In this document: positions 1-8,843 of the stretch, one piece after another
How the letters are laid out: every line of letters begins with the position of its first letter
How positions within the stretch are numbered: position 1 is the first letter of the stretch
Assembly (NCBI GenBank): GCA_019454205.1
Contig: CP075369.1
Location: forward strand, 2,294,001 to 2,358,000
Direction: 5' to 3'
Source: Xanthobacteraceae bacterium
GTDB lineage: Bacteria; Pseudomonadota; Alphaproteobacteria; Rhizobiales; Xanthobacteraceae
Length of the DNA stretch: 64,000 bases
Notes under the pieces: model-generated
The model's input: the letters and a program-made list of their open reading frames with translations, nothing else
Told to the model about the DNA's origin: nothing
The model's database searches: none
Program-made: the position numbers and the translations under genes

Positions 1-1457
1 ACGCCTTGCAGCGTCGAAGTCTCGCCGAAGTGGTCGCCTTCTTTGATGGTTTTCACACGCGTCTGCCCGTTCTCGCCGTCGAGCAGCACTTCCGCCTCGC
101 CTTTCCAGAGCAGGAACATGCGCTGGCCGACATCGCCCTGCCGCATGATGATTTGCCCCGGCTCGAAATATTCGCGCGCGACGCCCATCTGCTGTTCGAC
201 CTTCATGTTCACGATGTCGCGGCCGATGAAAGGCCACATCATCCAGTCGGCGACGAGCCGCACCTTGCGGTCCCATGACGGCACGAACATCAGGAGCAGC
301 GAACGCCAAGCCACCCACGCGGCAAATCCCTTAAGCCGGAAGCCGCGCACATGCGCGACCGCGCGGCGGCGGCCCAGCGCACAGGCATCGCCAAGTCCGG
401 TGAAACGATAGGGTTTCGGCTCACGATGATAGATCGCGCGCTTGATGTTCTTCGCGATCTGGCGGCCCGCGGTCAGCGCGTAGATGCCGAGCGGCGGACA
501 AATGCCGCCCTTCGGATGCGGGACGGAAGCGCAATCGCCGCCGGCCCAGATGTCCACTTCGCCGCGCACGCGGCAATGCTCGTCCGCCATGATGCGTCCG
601 CGGTCGTCGCGCGGCAGGTCGAGCTTGTCGAGCAGCGGCGACTGCGCGGTGCCGGTGCAACTGATGATCGTGCGCGTGGATATTTTCTCGCCGTCATCGA
701 GCACGACTTCTTCCGCCGTCGCCGCCGCGACCTTCCGGCCCGGACGGAAATCCATTCCGCTCTTCGCCACGAACTTCTCCGCCCATGTCACCAGCGGCTC
801 GTGATGTTCGTGCAATTCGGGAAGAATGCGCGCGGTCGAATGAACCAGCACGACACGCGGCTCCTCCGGCCTGATGCCGGAATATTCCTTGCGCACCACC
901 GTTTGCAGGAAGTGCTGTAACTCGGTCGAAACCTCCACGCCGCCATAGCCGCCACCCGCCACGACGAAAGTGAGCAGCCGCTTGCGCTCTTCCGGGTCGC
1001 TCTCGGCCTCCGCCATCTCCAGCATGGAGAGCAGGTGGTTGCGGGTCTTGAAGCAGTCCCAGTAAGTTTTCAGCTTCAGCGCGTGTTCCGCGATGCCGGC
1101 ATAACGGCCGAGGTCGTCGGTGGAGCCGAGCGCGAATACCAGATGATCGAACGTAAGCTCGCTCTGCTTGCCGTCGAGCAGGCGCGCCACCGTAACTTTA
1201 CGGTTCTTGATATCGATCGCCTCGATCTCGGCGTTGTAGAATCTCGCCGGAGGAAAGATGCGCCGCGCAGGCGAGATGATCTGTCCCGGCTGCACCTTCC
1301 CGGTCAGCATTTCGTGCACGAAGCCGTGGAACGTATGGAAGTTATCGCGGCTGACGATGGTCAGCTCGCAATCGCCGCGTTTAATCGTGCGCCGCAATCC
1401 CCACGCCAGCGTGACGGCGGTATAGCCGCCACCGAGGCATAATACTCTCGTCGGCAT
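1..1457 (-). CDS. NAD(P)/FAD-dependent oxidoreductase (NDH-2-like) with C-terminal cyclic-nucleotide-binding domain, 3' end cut by window
   Basis: Starts at the ATG at 1455-1457 and stays open to the left edge, so the C-terminus is missing. The N-terminus has a dinucleotide-binding glycine motif (CLGGGYTAVTLA) and a second one near residue 170 (VVAGGGYGGVE), with a TGTAQSPLLD stretch and a GGDCA flavin motif later, the layout of type II NADH dehydrogenases that pass electrons from NADH to quinone without pumping protons. A hydrophobic stretch (AAWVAWRSLLLMF) follows. The last visible part (REYFEPGQIIMRQGDVGQ, then GDHFGE) is the start of a cNMP/CRP-type beta-roll, suggesting allosteric control. 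NDH-2 identity rests on motifs; a related flavoprotein is possible. Confidence 0.8.
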   Translation of the reverse strand, partial: MPTRVLCLGGGYTAVTLAWGLRRTIKRGDCELTIVSRDNFHTFHGFVHEMLTGKVQPGQIISPARRIFPPARFYNAEIEAIDIKNRKVTVARLLDGKQSELTFDHLVFALGSTDDLGRYAGIAEHALKLKTYWDCFKTRNHLLSMLEMAEAESDPEERKRLLTFVVAGGGYGGVEVSTELQHFLQTVVRKEYSGIRPEEPRVVLVHSTARILPELHEHHEPLVTWAEKFVAKSGMDFRPGRKVAAATAEEVVLDDGEKISTRTIISCTGTAQSPLLDKLDLPRDDRGRIMADEHCRVRGEVDIWAGGDCASVPHPKGGICPPLGIYALTAGRQIAKNIKRAIYHREPKPYRFTGLGDACALGRRRAVAHVRGFRLKGFAAWVAWRSLLLMFVPSWDRKVRLVADWMMWPFIGRDIVNMKVEQQMGVAREYFEPGQIIMRQGDVGQRMFLLWKGEAEVLLDGENGQTRVKTIKEGDHFGETSTLQG

Positions 1458-1568
1458 CGACCCTCTTCCCTGAACGCAAACGCCGAGCCACGACGCTAAC
1501 GCGTCGGGCTGCCATTCGTCCACGCAGACGGCGGCAGCGTTCGGCTCGAATTTTCGGCAAATTCGCTG

Positions 1569-2771
1569 TTAGCGCAGCGAACCGCAGAAGCGCTGGATGC
1601 GACGCCCGGCCTCTTCCAGTTCCTTCTCGGAAGTGGCGTAGGAAATGCGAAAGGCCGGTGACGATCCGAACGCCGCGCCGTGTACGACGGCGACGCCCTC
1701 ACTTGCCAGTAACTCTTTCGCGAAGTCCTCGTCGTTCTCCAGCTTCTTGCCGGAAGGCGCGGTCATGCCGAGCGTACCCGCACAGGAGGGGTACACATAG
1801 AAAGCGCCTTCGGGGGTCGGGCACTGGATGCCCTTCGCCTGGTTCAGCATCGACACGATCAGGTCGCGGCGGCTCTTGAACGAGACGTTATGCTTCTCGA
1901 TGAAATCCTGCGGGCCGTCGAGCGCCGCCACCGCCGCCCATTGCGAGATCGCGGATGGGTTCGTGGTGGACTGCGATTGCAGCGTGCCCATCGCCTTGAT
2001 GAGCTGCTCCGGCCCCGCGGCGTAACCGATACGCCAGCCGGTCATGCAATAGGCCTTCGACACGCCGTTCAGGGTCAGCGTGCGGTCATACAGCGAAGGC
2101 TCGACCTGCGCCGGCGTCGCGAACTTGAAGCCGTCATAGACCAGCTTCTCGTACATGTCGTCGGTCAGCACCCAGACATGCGGGTGCTTCTTCAGCACAT
2201 CCGTCACCTTCTTCAGGTCGTCGTGCGAGTAAGCCGCGCCGGACGGGTTCGACGGCGAGTTGAAGATGAACCACTTGGTCTTCGGCGTGATCAGCCGCTC
2301 TAGATCGGCGGCCTGCACCTTGAATCCATGCTCGGCCTTCGTCGGCAGCGGCACCGGCTTGCCGCCGCAGAACTGCACGATGTCCGGATAGCTGACCCAG
2401 TACGGCGCGGGGATGATGACCTCGTCGCCGGGATTGATGGTCGCGACCAGCGCGTTGAACAGCACCTGCTTGCCGCCGGTGCCAACCGACACCTGCGAAG
2501 GCTTGTACTTCAGGCCGTTGTCGCGCTCGAACTTGCGGCAGATCGCGGCCTTCAGTTCGGGAATGCCGTCGACCGCAGTGTATTTGGTCTCGCCGCGCTG
2601 GATCGCCGCGATCGCCGCGTCCTTGATGTGCTGCGGCGTGTCGAAATCCGGCTCGCCCGCGGAAAGCGCGATCACGTCTTTCCCCGCCGCCTTCATCTCG
2701 CGCGCGACGTTGGAAATTCCGATCGTGGGCGACGGCTTGATGCGCGAGAGCGCATCCGAAATGAAGGCCAT
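1569..2771 (-). CDS. aatA: Pyridoxal-phosphate-dependent aspartate aminotransferase (class I)
   Basis: 400 aa, full length for class I fold-type aminotransferases of the 1-gamma (Rhizobium/Thermus) kind. It transfers the amino group between aspartate and 2-oxoglutarate; prephenate may also be used by this subgroup. Visible motifs are SAGEPDFDTP near the N-terminus, YTAVDGIPEL, FNSPSNPSGAAY around residues 170-181, TDDMYEKL, and the Schiff-base lysine in NGVSKAYCMTGWRIGY (Lys239). The conserved arginine for the substrate carboxylate is in PAFRISYATS near the C-terminus. It stands alone between the flavoprotein and heme oxygenase genes, all on the minus strand, with about 50-110 base gaps. Confidence 0.93.
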   Translation of the reverse strand: MAFISDALSRIKPSPTIGISNVAREMKAAGKDVIALSAGEPDFDTPQHIKDAAIAAIQRGETKYTAVDGIPELKAAICRKFERDNGLKYKPSQVSVGTGGKQVLFNALVATINPGDEVIIPAPYWVSYPDIVQFCGGKPVPLPTKAEHGFKVQAADLERLITPKTKWFIFNSPSNPSGAAYSHDDLKKVTDVLKKHPHVWVLTDDMYEKLVYDGFKFATPAQVEPSLYDRTLTLNGVSKAYCMTGWRIGYAAGPEQLIKAMGTLQSQSTTNPSAISQWAAVAALDGPQDFIEKHNVSFKSRRDLIVSMLNQAKGIQCPTPEGAFYVYPSCAGTLGMTAPSGKKLENDEDFAKELLASEGVAVVHGAAFGSSPAFRISYATSEKELEEAGRRIQRFCGSLR

Positions 2772-2825
2772 TTTCTTTGTCCGGTTTGCGGTGCGAGCGG
2801 GCCGCTTGGTACCGGCGAAATCCGC

Positions 2826-3488
2826 CTAGGGCAAGGCTCCGCGCGCATGACCCGGTTGCGCCATCCCGTCCAGCCATTTTTCGAGCGCGGCGAAGGTGAC
2901 ATTCGCACCCCGCACGACCCGGCTTTGCGTCGAGGCATCGGCATGGTCGAACAGACGTGCCAGGATCGCCCGGAAGGATGTCCATTGCGCACCGGCCTGC
3001 GCGCCATAGCCGGAATAGAAGTGGAGCGTTTCGCTGACATCTCCGCCGAAATGACCGAGCAGGCGTTTGCGGATCAGTTTGCCGCCGAGCGTCGCGCCTT
3101 CCAGCACATAGAGCGCCCCCATTCTTTCTTCGTCGCTTTCGAAACGCGGAACCGGCGCAACCATTTGCGGCTGCGAACCCTCCCCGGCCGCCTCAAGGTC
3201 CTGCCGTAGCCAGCCGGTCTTTTTCCGGCTTCCGAGTTCCGCCGCCAGCGGCGGCGAAAGCGTATCGAACACGGCCCTTTCGAAAGGCGAATAGAAGACG
3301 AATAGGTGCTGTAACAACCTGTGGTATTCCGCTAGGGTATAGGTGTCGGCGAAAATCGCGCGCATAGGCGGCGACTGCTCGATCGACAAGTGCGCTTCGG
3401 ACGTCTCTTGTCGAAGCTTTGCCACAATCGAGCTGCCATCTGCTTTGGGAGAGGGATGGCTAGCATCGCCGACGCTGTTTTCCGGCAT
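2826..3488 (-). CDS. bphO: Biliverdin-producing heme oxygenase
   Basis: 220 aa. Opens heme to biliverdin, CO and iron; biliverdin is the chromophore of the phytochrome encoded next to it. The proximal-histidine region is LRQETSEAHLSIEQ, and the C-terminal half has the family stretch YVLEGATLGGKLI. The ATG at 3488 is chosen because GAGGG lies 8 bases upstream; the in-frame ATG at 3503 would place that Shine-Dalgarno inside the gene. Only 15 bases separate this start from the TTG start of the divergent phytochrome. The final step of chromophore supply therefore probably comes from this gene. Symbol given by analogy with bphO/bphP loci. Confidence 0.85.
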   Translation of the reverse strand: MPENSVGDASHPSPKADGSSIVAKLRQETSEAHLSIEQSPPMRAIFADTYTLAEYHRLLQHLFVFYSPFERAVFDTLSPPLAAELGSRKKTGWLRQDLEAAGEGSQPQMVAPVPRFESDEERMGALYVLEGATLGGKLIRKRLLGHFGGDVSETLHFYSGYGAQAGAQWTSFRAILARLFDHADASTQSRVVRGANVTFAALEKWLDGMAQPGHARGALP

Positions 3489-3503
3489 TGAAAAGACCCT
3501 CAT

Positions 3504-6395
3504 TTGCCCGACCTCTCCAATCCGAAACCGAACTTCGCGCAGTCCATCGTCAAATTGCAGGCGGAAGGGAAATCTTTCGACCGCGAGATTTGCGAACGCG
3601 AACCTATCCGCACCCCCGGCGCCATTCAACCGCACGGCGCGCTTGTGGCGTATCGCATCGAAGACGAACGGATCGTCCTGTGCAGCGAGAACATCTCCGA
3701 ATTTCTCGCCACTGATCCAACTGAAACTCTCGGAAAATATGCGAGCGAGATTTTACCGGACGCTATAACGCTCGCGATCCGGACCGATCTGGAACAGAAT
3801 CTGGTCTCGGCAAACAATCCTGCCTGCTACGCCACTACATTGAACCTGCGGCTGCCAAGCGCCTGCTGGATTCACGCACGCGGCGGTCTGGTCTTCGTCG
3901 AACTGGAAAACGTCCAGATTTTCGGCGGCATTTCCGCATCCGGCTACAGCCGCACGATTGAACGCGCAGTCGAAGAGATGCGCGACACCGAGACCCTCGA
4001 ACAGCTCGACGCAACCGTGCTGCGTGCCGTTCGCAAAATTACGGGCTACGAGCGTACGTTGATCTACCGTTTTGACGAAGACTGGAACGGCGACACCACC
4101 GCGGAAGATATGCAGGGGGGAAGTTATCAACCCTTCTTAGGTTTGCGGTTTCCCGCGTCCGACATTCCGCGTCAGGCACGCGAACTCTATTCCGAGAACC
4201 TGCTCCGCATAATGACCGACCGCGATGCCACGCCGGTCCATGTGCTGCAATCCGCCGATGTATCCGCACCGGCGGATCTTTCCGGAGCGCGGCTGCGCGC
4301 CCAGTCTCCGGTCCATCTCGAATATCAGCGCAACATCAATGTGAATGGCGCGATGTCGGCTTCGGTCATGAAGCAGGGCAAGTTATGGGGACTGATCGTC
4401 GGCCATCATCGTCAGCGGCTGCCCGTCTCTCCGCAAGCCGCGCGCGGCGTCGTACATCTGGTGCAAAGCTATGCAATGCGCCTGAATGACCTGGAAGAAC
4501 GCGCGTCGCGGAGAAAGCGCGGCGAACAACAGCGCATCTATTCCGCGTTGCTCGAACAGATGGCAGTGCGCGACGATTTCGTCGAAGCGCTGACGTCCAG
4601 CCCGGTCGGGTTGCCCACGCTGCTCGACGCCGGCGGCGCTGCCATCGTGCGCGGTGGCGCGATCGATTGCATCGGCAATTGCCCGCCGCAGGCCGCGATC
4701 CTCAAACTACTCGCAGCGATACCGCTCGATGGAGAAACCGGCACGCTCGCCACCGACCAATCTTCCATATGGCTGGCGGAATTCGGCGATCATGCGAAAA
4801 CCGCGAGCGGCGTACTGGTTGTTCCGCTCCGTGATGAAGCCGGAACGCGAATTCTTTGGTTCCGCCCCGGTGTCGCGGAGACCGTAAACTGGGCCGGAAA
4901 CCCGTCAAAAGCGATGAGCGAAAGCGGGACGCAACCTCTGCCGCGGCGCTCGTTCGAACGCTGGACCGAGGAACGTTCGGGACGCTCCGTGCCTTGGTCG
5001 CTCGAAGACATCGAAGTTGCAACTTCGCTCGGCTTCTCGATCAGCGAGGTCATTCTCCGCCACGGCCGCAAGATCAGCGCCCTGAACCAGCGGCTGTTTC
5101 AAGCCGAACGCACCACCGCCGCGCAGGATGTCACCGAAATCGCGCTGCGCACCGCACTTCAGGAAAAGGACACGCAACTCGCACAGAAAGACTTTCTGTT
5201 GCGCGAAGTCGATCATCGGGTGCGTAACTCGCTGGCGCTGATTTCTTCCATGCTGCAGTTACAGGCCCGCTCCACGCTGGACCCGAACACCCGCCAGCAA
5301 TTCGTTGAAGCGAGCCGGCGTGTGGTCACCGTGGGCCAGGTCCATCAGCGCCTGTACCAGACCGGTGAACTTCGCGCGCTCAACTTCGGCGAATATCTGC
5401 GCGCGCTTACTGCCGATCTGTCGGAGAGCGCTGGCCCGGATTCCAGAAAGCGGCTGATTCTGGAGACCACCGACGTCACCCTCAACGCCGACATCGTGAT
5501 GCCCCTCGGTCTCATCGTGAACGAACTGGTGACGAATGCCTTCAAGCACGGCGACCGGCGAGACGCGCTGCTCACCGTGAACGTCTCCTTCGCACAAACC
5601 GGCGGCGACATGCGGCTTATCGTCGAGGACGACGGCACCGGCCTTCCTGAAAACTTCAGTCCGAAATCAGGCACCGGCCTGGGCATGCGTCTCGTCAATG
5701 GACTGATTAGGCAGCTTAACGCACAGCTAGAATTCGAATCCGGGGACGATGGGACGCGGTTTATTGTCATCGTCCCGAAAAAACCCGAGCATACCACACC
5801 CTTCCCTCGTCGCAAGCCTGAAGCCGCGGCTTCGCCATGTTTGGCGTGTTGCTGGACGGCGGTGGAAGTGGAGGCTGGTCTTGTTCACGCTCTATTCGAT
5901 GCAGACCTCGGGCAACAGCTACAAGGTGCGCATGCTGCTGTCGCGCCTCGCGCAGTCCTACAGGCTGGTCGAGATCGACCGCTTCAAGGGCGAGAACCGC
6001 ACGCCCGAATATCTCGCCAAGAACCCGGAAGGACGCGTCCCGCTACTCGAACTGGACGACGGCCGCCGCCTTGCCGAGTCGAATGCGATCCTCGTTTATC
6101 TCGCCGAGGGCACGCCGTACCTGCCCGCAGACCGTTTCGAATATGCCGAGACCCTGCGCTGGATGTTTTTCGAACAGCACAGCCACGAACCTGCCATCGC
6201 GGAAGCGCGGTTCTGGCTGCATCTGGTGCGCGGTGGCCGCGAACTGCGCACCCACGACATCGATCAGTGGATGGAGCGCGGCTACGAGGCGCTTGCGTTG
6301 ATGGAGCAACATCTGGCGCGGCACGACTATTTCGTCGGCGCGCGCGAAACCGTGGCCGATCTCGCGCTCTATGCCCATACCCATGTGGCCCATGA
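3504..6395 (+). CDS. bphP: Bacteriophytochrome sensor histidine kinase (PAS-GAF-PHY-HisKA_2/HWE), apparent stop loss
   Basis: Light-sensing cytoplasmic kinase. Cys30 in EICEREPIRTPGAIQPHG is the usual biliverdin attachment site before the PAS domain. The GAF domain has FPASDIP and SPVHLEYQRN, and the PHY domain has PRRSFERW near residue 480. The kinase has phospho-acceptor His571 (EVDHRVRNSLALISSML), an N box GLIVNELVTNAFKHG, VEDDGTGLP and GTGLGMRLV. The catalytic domain ends near residue 760 (base 5785), yet the frame stays open to 6395, adding some 200 Arg/Pro/Ala-rich residues that are the out-of-frame reading of the GST gene. An upstream TGA at 3489 forces the TTG at 3504 or a later start. 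The functional end is uncertain; see findings. Confidence 0.88.
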   Translation: MPDLSNPKPNFAQSIVKLQAEGKSFDREICEREPIRTPGAIQPHGALVAYRIEDERIVLCSENISEFLATDPTETLGKYASEILPDAITLAIRTDLEQNLVSANNPACYATTLNLRLPSACWIHARGGLVFVELENVQIFGGISASGYSRTIERAVEEMRDTETLEQLDATVLRAVRKITGYERTLIYRFDEDWNGDTTAEDMQGGSYQPFLGLRFPASDIPRQARELYSENLLRIMTDRDATPVHVLQSADVSAPADLSGARLRAQSPVHLEYQRNINVNGAMSASVMKQGKLWGLIVGHHRQRLPVSPQAARGVVHLVQSYAMRLNDLEERASRRKRGEQQRIYSALLEQMAVRDDFVEALTSSPVGLPTLLDAGGAAIVRGGAIDCIGNCPPQAAILKLLAAIPLDGETGTLATDQSSIWLAEFGDHAKTASGVLVVPLRDEAGTRILWFRPGVAETVNWAGNPSKAMSESGTQPLPRRSFERWTEERSGRSVPWSLEDIEVATSLGFSISEVILRHGRKISALNQRLFQAERTTAAQDVTEIALRTALQEKDTQLAQKDFLLREVDHRVRNSLALISSMLQLQARSTLDPNTRQQFVEASRRVVTVGQVHQRLYQTGELRALNFGEYLRALTADLSESAGPDSRKRLILETTDVTLNADIVMPLGLIVNELVTNAFKHGDRRDALLTVNVSFAQTGGDMRLIVEDDGTGLPENFSPKSGTGLGMRLVNGLIRQLNAQLEFESGDDGTRFIVIVPKKPEHTTPFPRRKPEAAASPCLACCWTAVEVEAGLVHALFDADLGQQLQGAHAAVAPRAVLQAGRDRPLQGREPHARISRQEPGRTRPATRTGRRPPPCRVECDPRLSRRGHAVPARRPFRICRDPALDVFRTAQPRTCHRGSAVLAASGARWPRTAHPRHRSVDGARLRGACVDGATSGAARLFRRRARNRGRSRALCPYPCGP

Positions 6396-6540
6396 AGGCG
6401 ATTTCGACCTGAGCGGCTTCCCCGCCCTGCGGCGCTGGCTCGCCCGGATCGAAGGCAATCCCGGCCATGTCGGCATAGATCACGAGCATCCCCACCGGAC
6501 CCTGGGCCTGCCGCCCGCAAAGTCGGCATTTCCGGCCTAG
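5881..6540 (+). CDS. Glutathione S-transferase family protein
   Basis: 219 aa from TTG at 5881, chosen because GGAGG lies 6 bases upstream and because relatives begin at FTLYSMQ. The thioredoxin-like N-domain contains SGNSYKVRMLL and NPEGRVPLLEL with the cis-proline and AESNAILVYLAEG glutathione-contact stretch; the C-domain is all-helical, with VADLALYAHTH. Such proteins conjugate or reduce substrates with glutathione in the cytosol; the substrate cannot be told. The frame is open upstream to an ATG at 5749, but that part is not GST-like. The gene overlaps the extended phytochrome frame by 515 bases. Confidence 0.85.
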   Translation: MFTLYSMQTSGNSYKVRMLLSRLAQSYRLVEIDRFKGENRTPEYLAKNPEGRVPLLELDDGRRLAESNAILVYLAEGTPYLPADRFEYAETLRWMFFEQHSHEPAIAEARFWLHLVRGGRELRTHDIDQWMERGYEALALMEQHLARHDYFVGARETVADLALYAHTHVAHEGDFDLSGFPALRRWLARIEGNPGHVGIDHEHPHRTLGLPPAKSAFPA

Positions 6541-6720
6541 CAGGCCCAGAGCTTCCAGAGCCTGTTTTCCGGTGCCGGACGCGGCATTTGGGGGAATTGC
6601 CATAGTTTCGTCATGGCTCTACCGCAGTGCGTCATGTTCCGGTCGCAGGCGGGCCAAGTTCGGCCTGTTTATTGCTACCGGCAAGAAAGCCGAATCCCGG
6701 CATCTGCGGAAACTGAAGCA

Positions 6721-7062
6721 ATGGAACTGCGTAAATTCGCTGCCCACTCCGAAGACCTCGCTCAGGAAGCAAATTCCTTCCGGGCCTGCGCTTCGGTTTT
6801 GCATATCGCACTGGCCGCGACCCTGATCTTGTCCATTGCCCTGATCCTGACCGTGGCAGGCGCAGGCGACGCCCTCGCGCAGACGCGCCCCGACGTCATG
6901 ATCATGGAAGAATCGTCGAAGTTCTCGACCGCGCTGGTGCTCGGCGGAATTCTCGTCGTGATGGCGGTGCTGACCGTCATGGCGCTGCGTGATTGCCAGC
7001 CCGAACACACCAAGCGCGCAGCGGAAGTCCGCCGCAACGGCAATTCCCGCCGTCAGGCGTAA
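6721..7062 (+). CDS. Hypothetical small membrane protein
   Basis: 113 aa, not recognised. Two hydrophobic helices are visible: ASVLHIALAATLILSIALIL at about residues 25-45 and TALVLGGILVVMAVLTVMAL at about 70-90, with a polar loop (AQTRPDVMIMEESS) and a basic tail. The ATG at 6721 is the most natural start (MELRKF); the frame is open back to 6613, but the earlier residues look random and there is no clear Shine-Dalgarno at either site. The 180 bases before it hold nothing recognisable. Confidence 0.5.
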   Translation: MELRKFAAHSEDLAQEANSFRACASVLHIALAATLILSIALILTVAGAGDALAQTRPDVMIMEESSKFSTALVLGGILVVMAVLTVMALRDCQPEHTKRAAEVRRNGNSRRQA

Positions 7063-7111
7063 AACCTTCCCCGCATTGGCGCGTTACCGGCAGGCCCGCT
7101 AGGTTTGCCGC

Positions 7112-8251
7112 ATGAAACATCTCGCGCTTTTCCTCGCCGCATTGCTGTTCGCCGCGCCCGCAGCGCAGGCACAGACCGAAGCACCGCTCGTCAAATCCGA
7201 GAAGGCAACCTTCCGCGTCGAAACCATCGCGACCGGACTGCAAAATCCGTGGGGCCTCGCGTTTCTTCCCGATGGCCGGATGCTCGTAACCGAACGGCCC
7301 GGACGGCTGCGCATCCTCACCAAGGACGGCAAACTCTCCGATCCTGTGGAAGGACTGCCGAAAATCGCGGCGGTCGGTCAGGGCGGACTGCTCGACATCG
7401 TGCTCTCGCCCGGATTCGAAAAAGACCGCCTGATCTTCATGAGCTTCGCGGAACCGCGCGACGGCAACGCCAGCAGCACGTCCGTCATGCGCGCGCGTTT
7501 CGTCGAGAAGGACGGCAAGGCCACGCTCGAAGACGTGAAGGTGATCTTCCGGCAGGACCCCGCACGGCCCGGCGGATTCCACTTCGGTTCGCGCCTCGTC
7601 TTCGCCCGCGACGGAAATCTTTTCGTCACCACCGGCGAGCGCAACCTGAAAACGCCGTCGCAGGATCTCTCCAACCACATCGGCAAAATCATCCGCATTA
7701 CGCCGGACGGACAGGTGCCGCCGGACAATCCGTTCGTGAAGGATAAAAACGCGCGGCCGGAAATCTGGTCGTGGGGACACCGCAACGTGCAGGGCGCGGC
7801 GCTGCATCCCGTCACCGGCAAGCTCTGGATCACCGAACACGGTCCGCGTGGCGGCGACGAGATCAACATTCCCGAACCCGGCAAGAATTACGGCTGGCCC
7901 GTGATCGGCTACGGCATCGATTACTCCGGCTCGAAGATTCACGAGAGCACACATCGCGATGGCATGGAGCAGCCGATCTATTACTGGACGCCGTCGATCG
8001 CGCCGTCGGGCGCGATGTTCTACACGGCCGACACCTTCCCCGGCTGGAAAGGAAACTTCTTTACCGGCTCGCTGGTATTCACCGCGCTGGTACGCCTCGA
8101 ACTCGACGGCGAAAAGGTCGTGAAGGAAGAACGCCTGTTGGAGAGCATCGGCGAGCGCATCCGCGATGTGCGGCAGGCGCCCGATGGCACGGTCTGGCTA
8201 CTGACCGACGCACGCAACGGAAAAGTATTGCGTTTGGTGCCGGCGGAATAA
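7112..8251 (+). CDS. PQQ-dependent aldose sugar dehydrogenase, exported
   Basis: 379 aa with a signal peptide (MKHLALFLAALLFAAPAAQAQ). It belongs to the soluble glucose/aldose dehydrogenase six-bladed propeller family (E. coli YliI type), periplasmic enzymes that oxidise aldoses at C1 with pyrroloquinoline quinone. Diagnostic stretches are NPWGLAFLPDGRMLVTER, GGLLDIVLSPGF, GGFHFGSRLVFARDG with the catalytic-type histidine, WSWGHRNVQGAALHP, and EHGPRGGDEIN followed by GKNYGWP. Length fits the family. No PQQ biosynthesis genes are in the window. Confidence 0.88.
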   Translation: MKHLALFLAALLFAAPAAQAQTEAPLVKSEKATFRVETIATGLQNPWGLAFLPDGRMLVTERPGRLRILTKDGKLSDPVEGLPKIAAVGQGGLLDIVLSPGFEKDRLIFMSFAEPRDGNASSTSVMRARFVEKDGKATLEDVKVIFRQDPARPGGFHFGSRLVFARDGNLFVTTGERNLKTPSQDLSNHIGKIIRITPDGQVPPDNPFVKDKNARPEIWSWGHRNVQGAALHPVTGKLWITEHGPRGGDEINIPEPGKNYGWPVIGYGIDYSGSKIHESTHRDGMEQPIYYWTPSIAPSGAMFYTADTFPGWKGNFFTGSLVFTALVRLELDGEKVVKEERLLESIGERIRDVRQAPDGTVWLLTDARNGKVLRLVPAE

Positions 8252-8273
8252 TTTCGCACGGACGGGGGATGAA

Positions 8274-8840
8274 GTGGAAACCGGACAACGCTTCTGGCGA
8301 AGGATTCTTGCTACACTGTTGCTGATCCCGCTCCTGCCGGCCTTTGTATTGTTCGCAGTAGGCGCAATTGGAAAAATCACAGGATGCGAACCTGCCGTGC
8401 CCTGCAAGGTTGCGGGCATTTGGCTCGGCGAGACCGCGGACCGGACATTGGGTATTGCGACCGGCATTTCCGTTGCCTTCGTCATGCTCGGCGCGGTGTG
8501 GCTGCTGCTCTGTCTTTATCCGCTCCATCGCTCATTTATACGCAACCGCTGGCGGATCATCGTGGCGTTTCTCGCTGCGTGCTGGCTGACGCTCGCGCCG
8601 ATGATGTTCTCCCTGATGGCTGCTTCGTCGGCCGCGAGCGGACGCTGTCAGTTCAACGAAGGCGGCGTCGGCGGCTGCACGTTCTTCGGCGTTCCGTCGC
8701 AGGCGGGCCGCGACCTTGGCGCCGCTTTCTGGGGCATATTGATCGGCTATCCGCTTTGCCTGCTCCTGCTGATCGCCTATCTGGTCTTTCTGTTTATCCG
8801 CTGGCGGCGCACTAGCGCTGCATCCCCGGCCACTCCCTGA
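8274..8840 (+). CDS. Hypothetical four-helix membrane protein
   Basis: 188 aa from GTG at 8274, with GGGGGA 5 bases upstream. Four hydrophobic segments: ILATLLLIPLLPAFVLFAV, IATGISVAFVMLGAVWLLLCL, IIVAFLAACWLTLAPMMFSLM and ILIGYPLCLLLLIAYLVFLFI. A periplasm-side loop between the first two has two cysteines (GCEPAVPC), and another between helices 3 and 4 has two more (GRCQFNEGGVGGC), so disulfides are likely. Follows the sugar dehydrogenase by 22 bases and may be cotranscribed. Family not recognised. Confidence 0.6.
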   Translation: METGQRFWRRILATLLLIPLLPAFVLFAVGAIGKITGCEPAVPCKVAGIWLGETADRTLGIATGISVAFVMLGAVWLLLCLYPLHRSFIRNRWRIIVAFLAACWLTLAPMMFSLMAASSAASGRCQFNEGGVGGCTFFGVPSQAGRDLGAAFWGILIGYPLCLLLLIAYLVFLFIRWRRTSAASPATP

Positions 8841-8843
8841 CCA

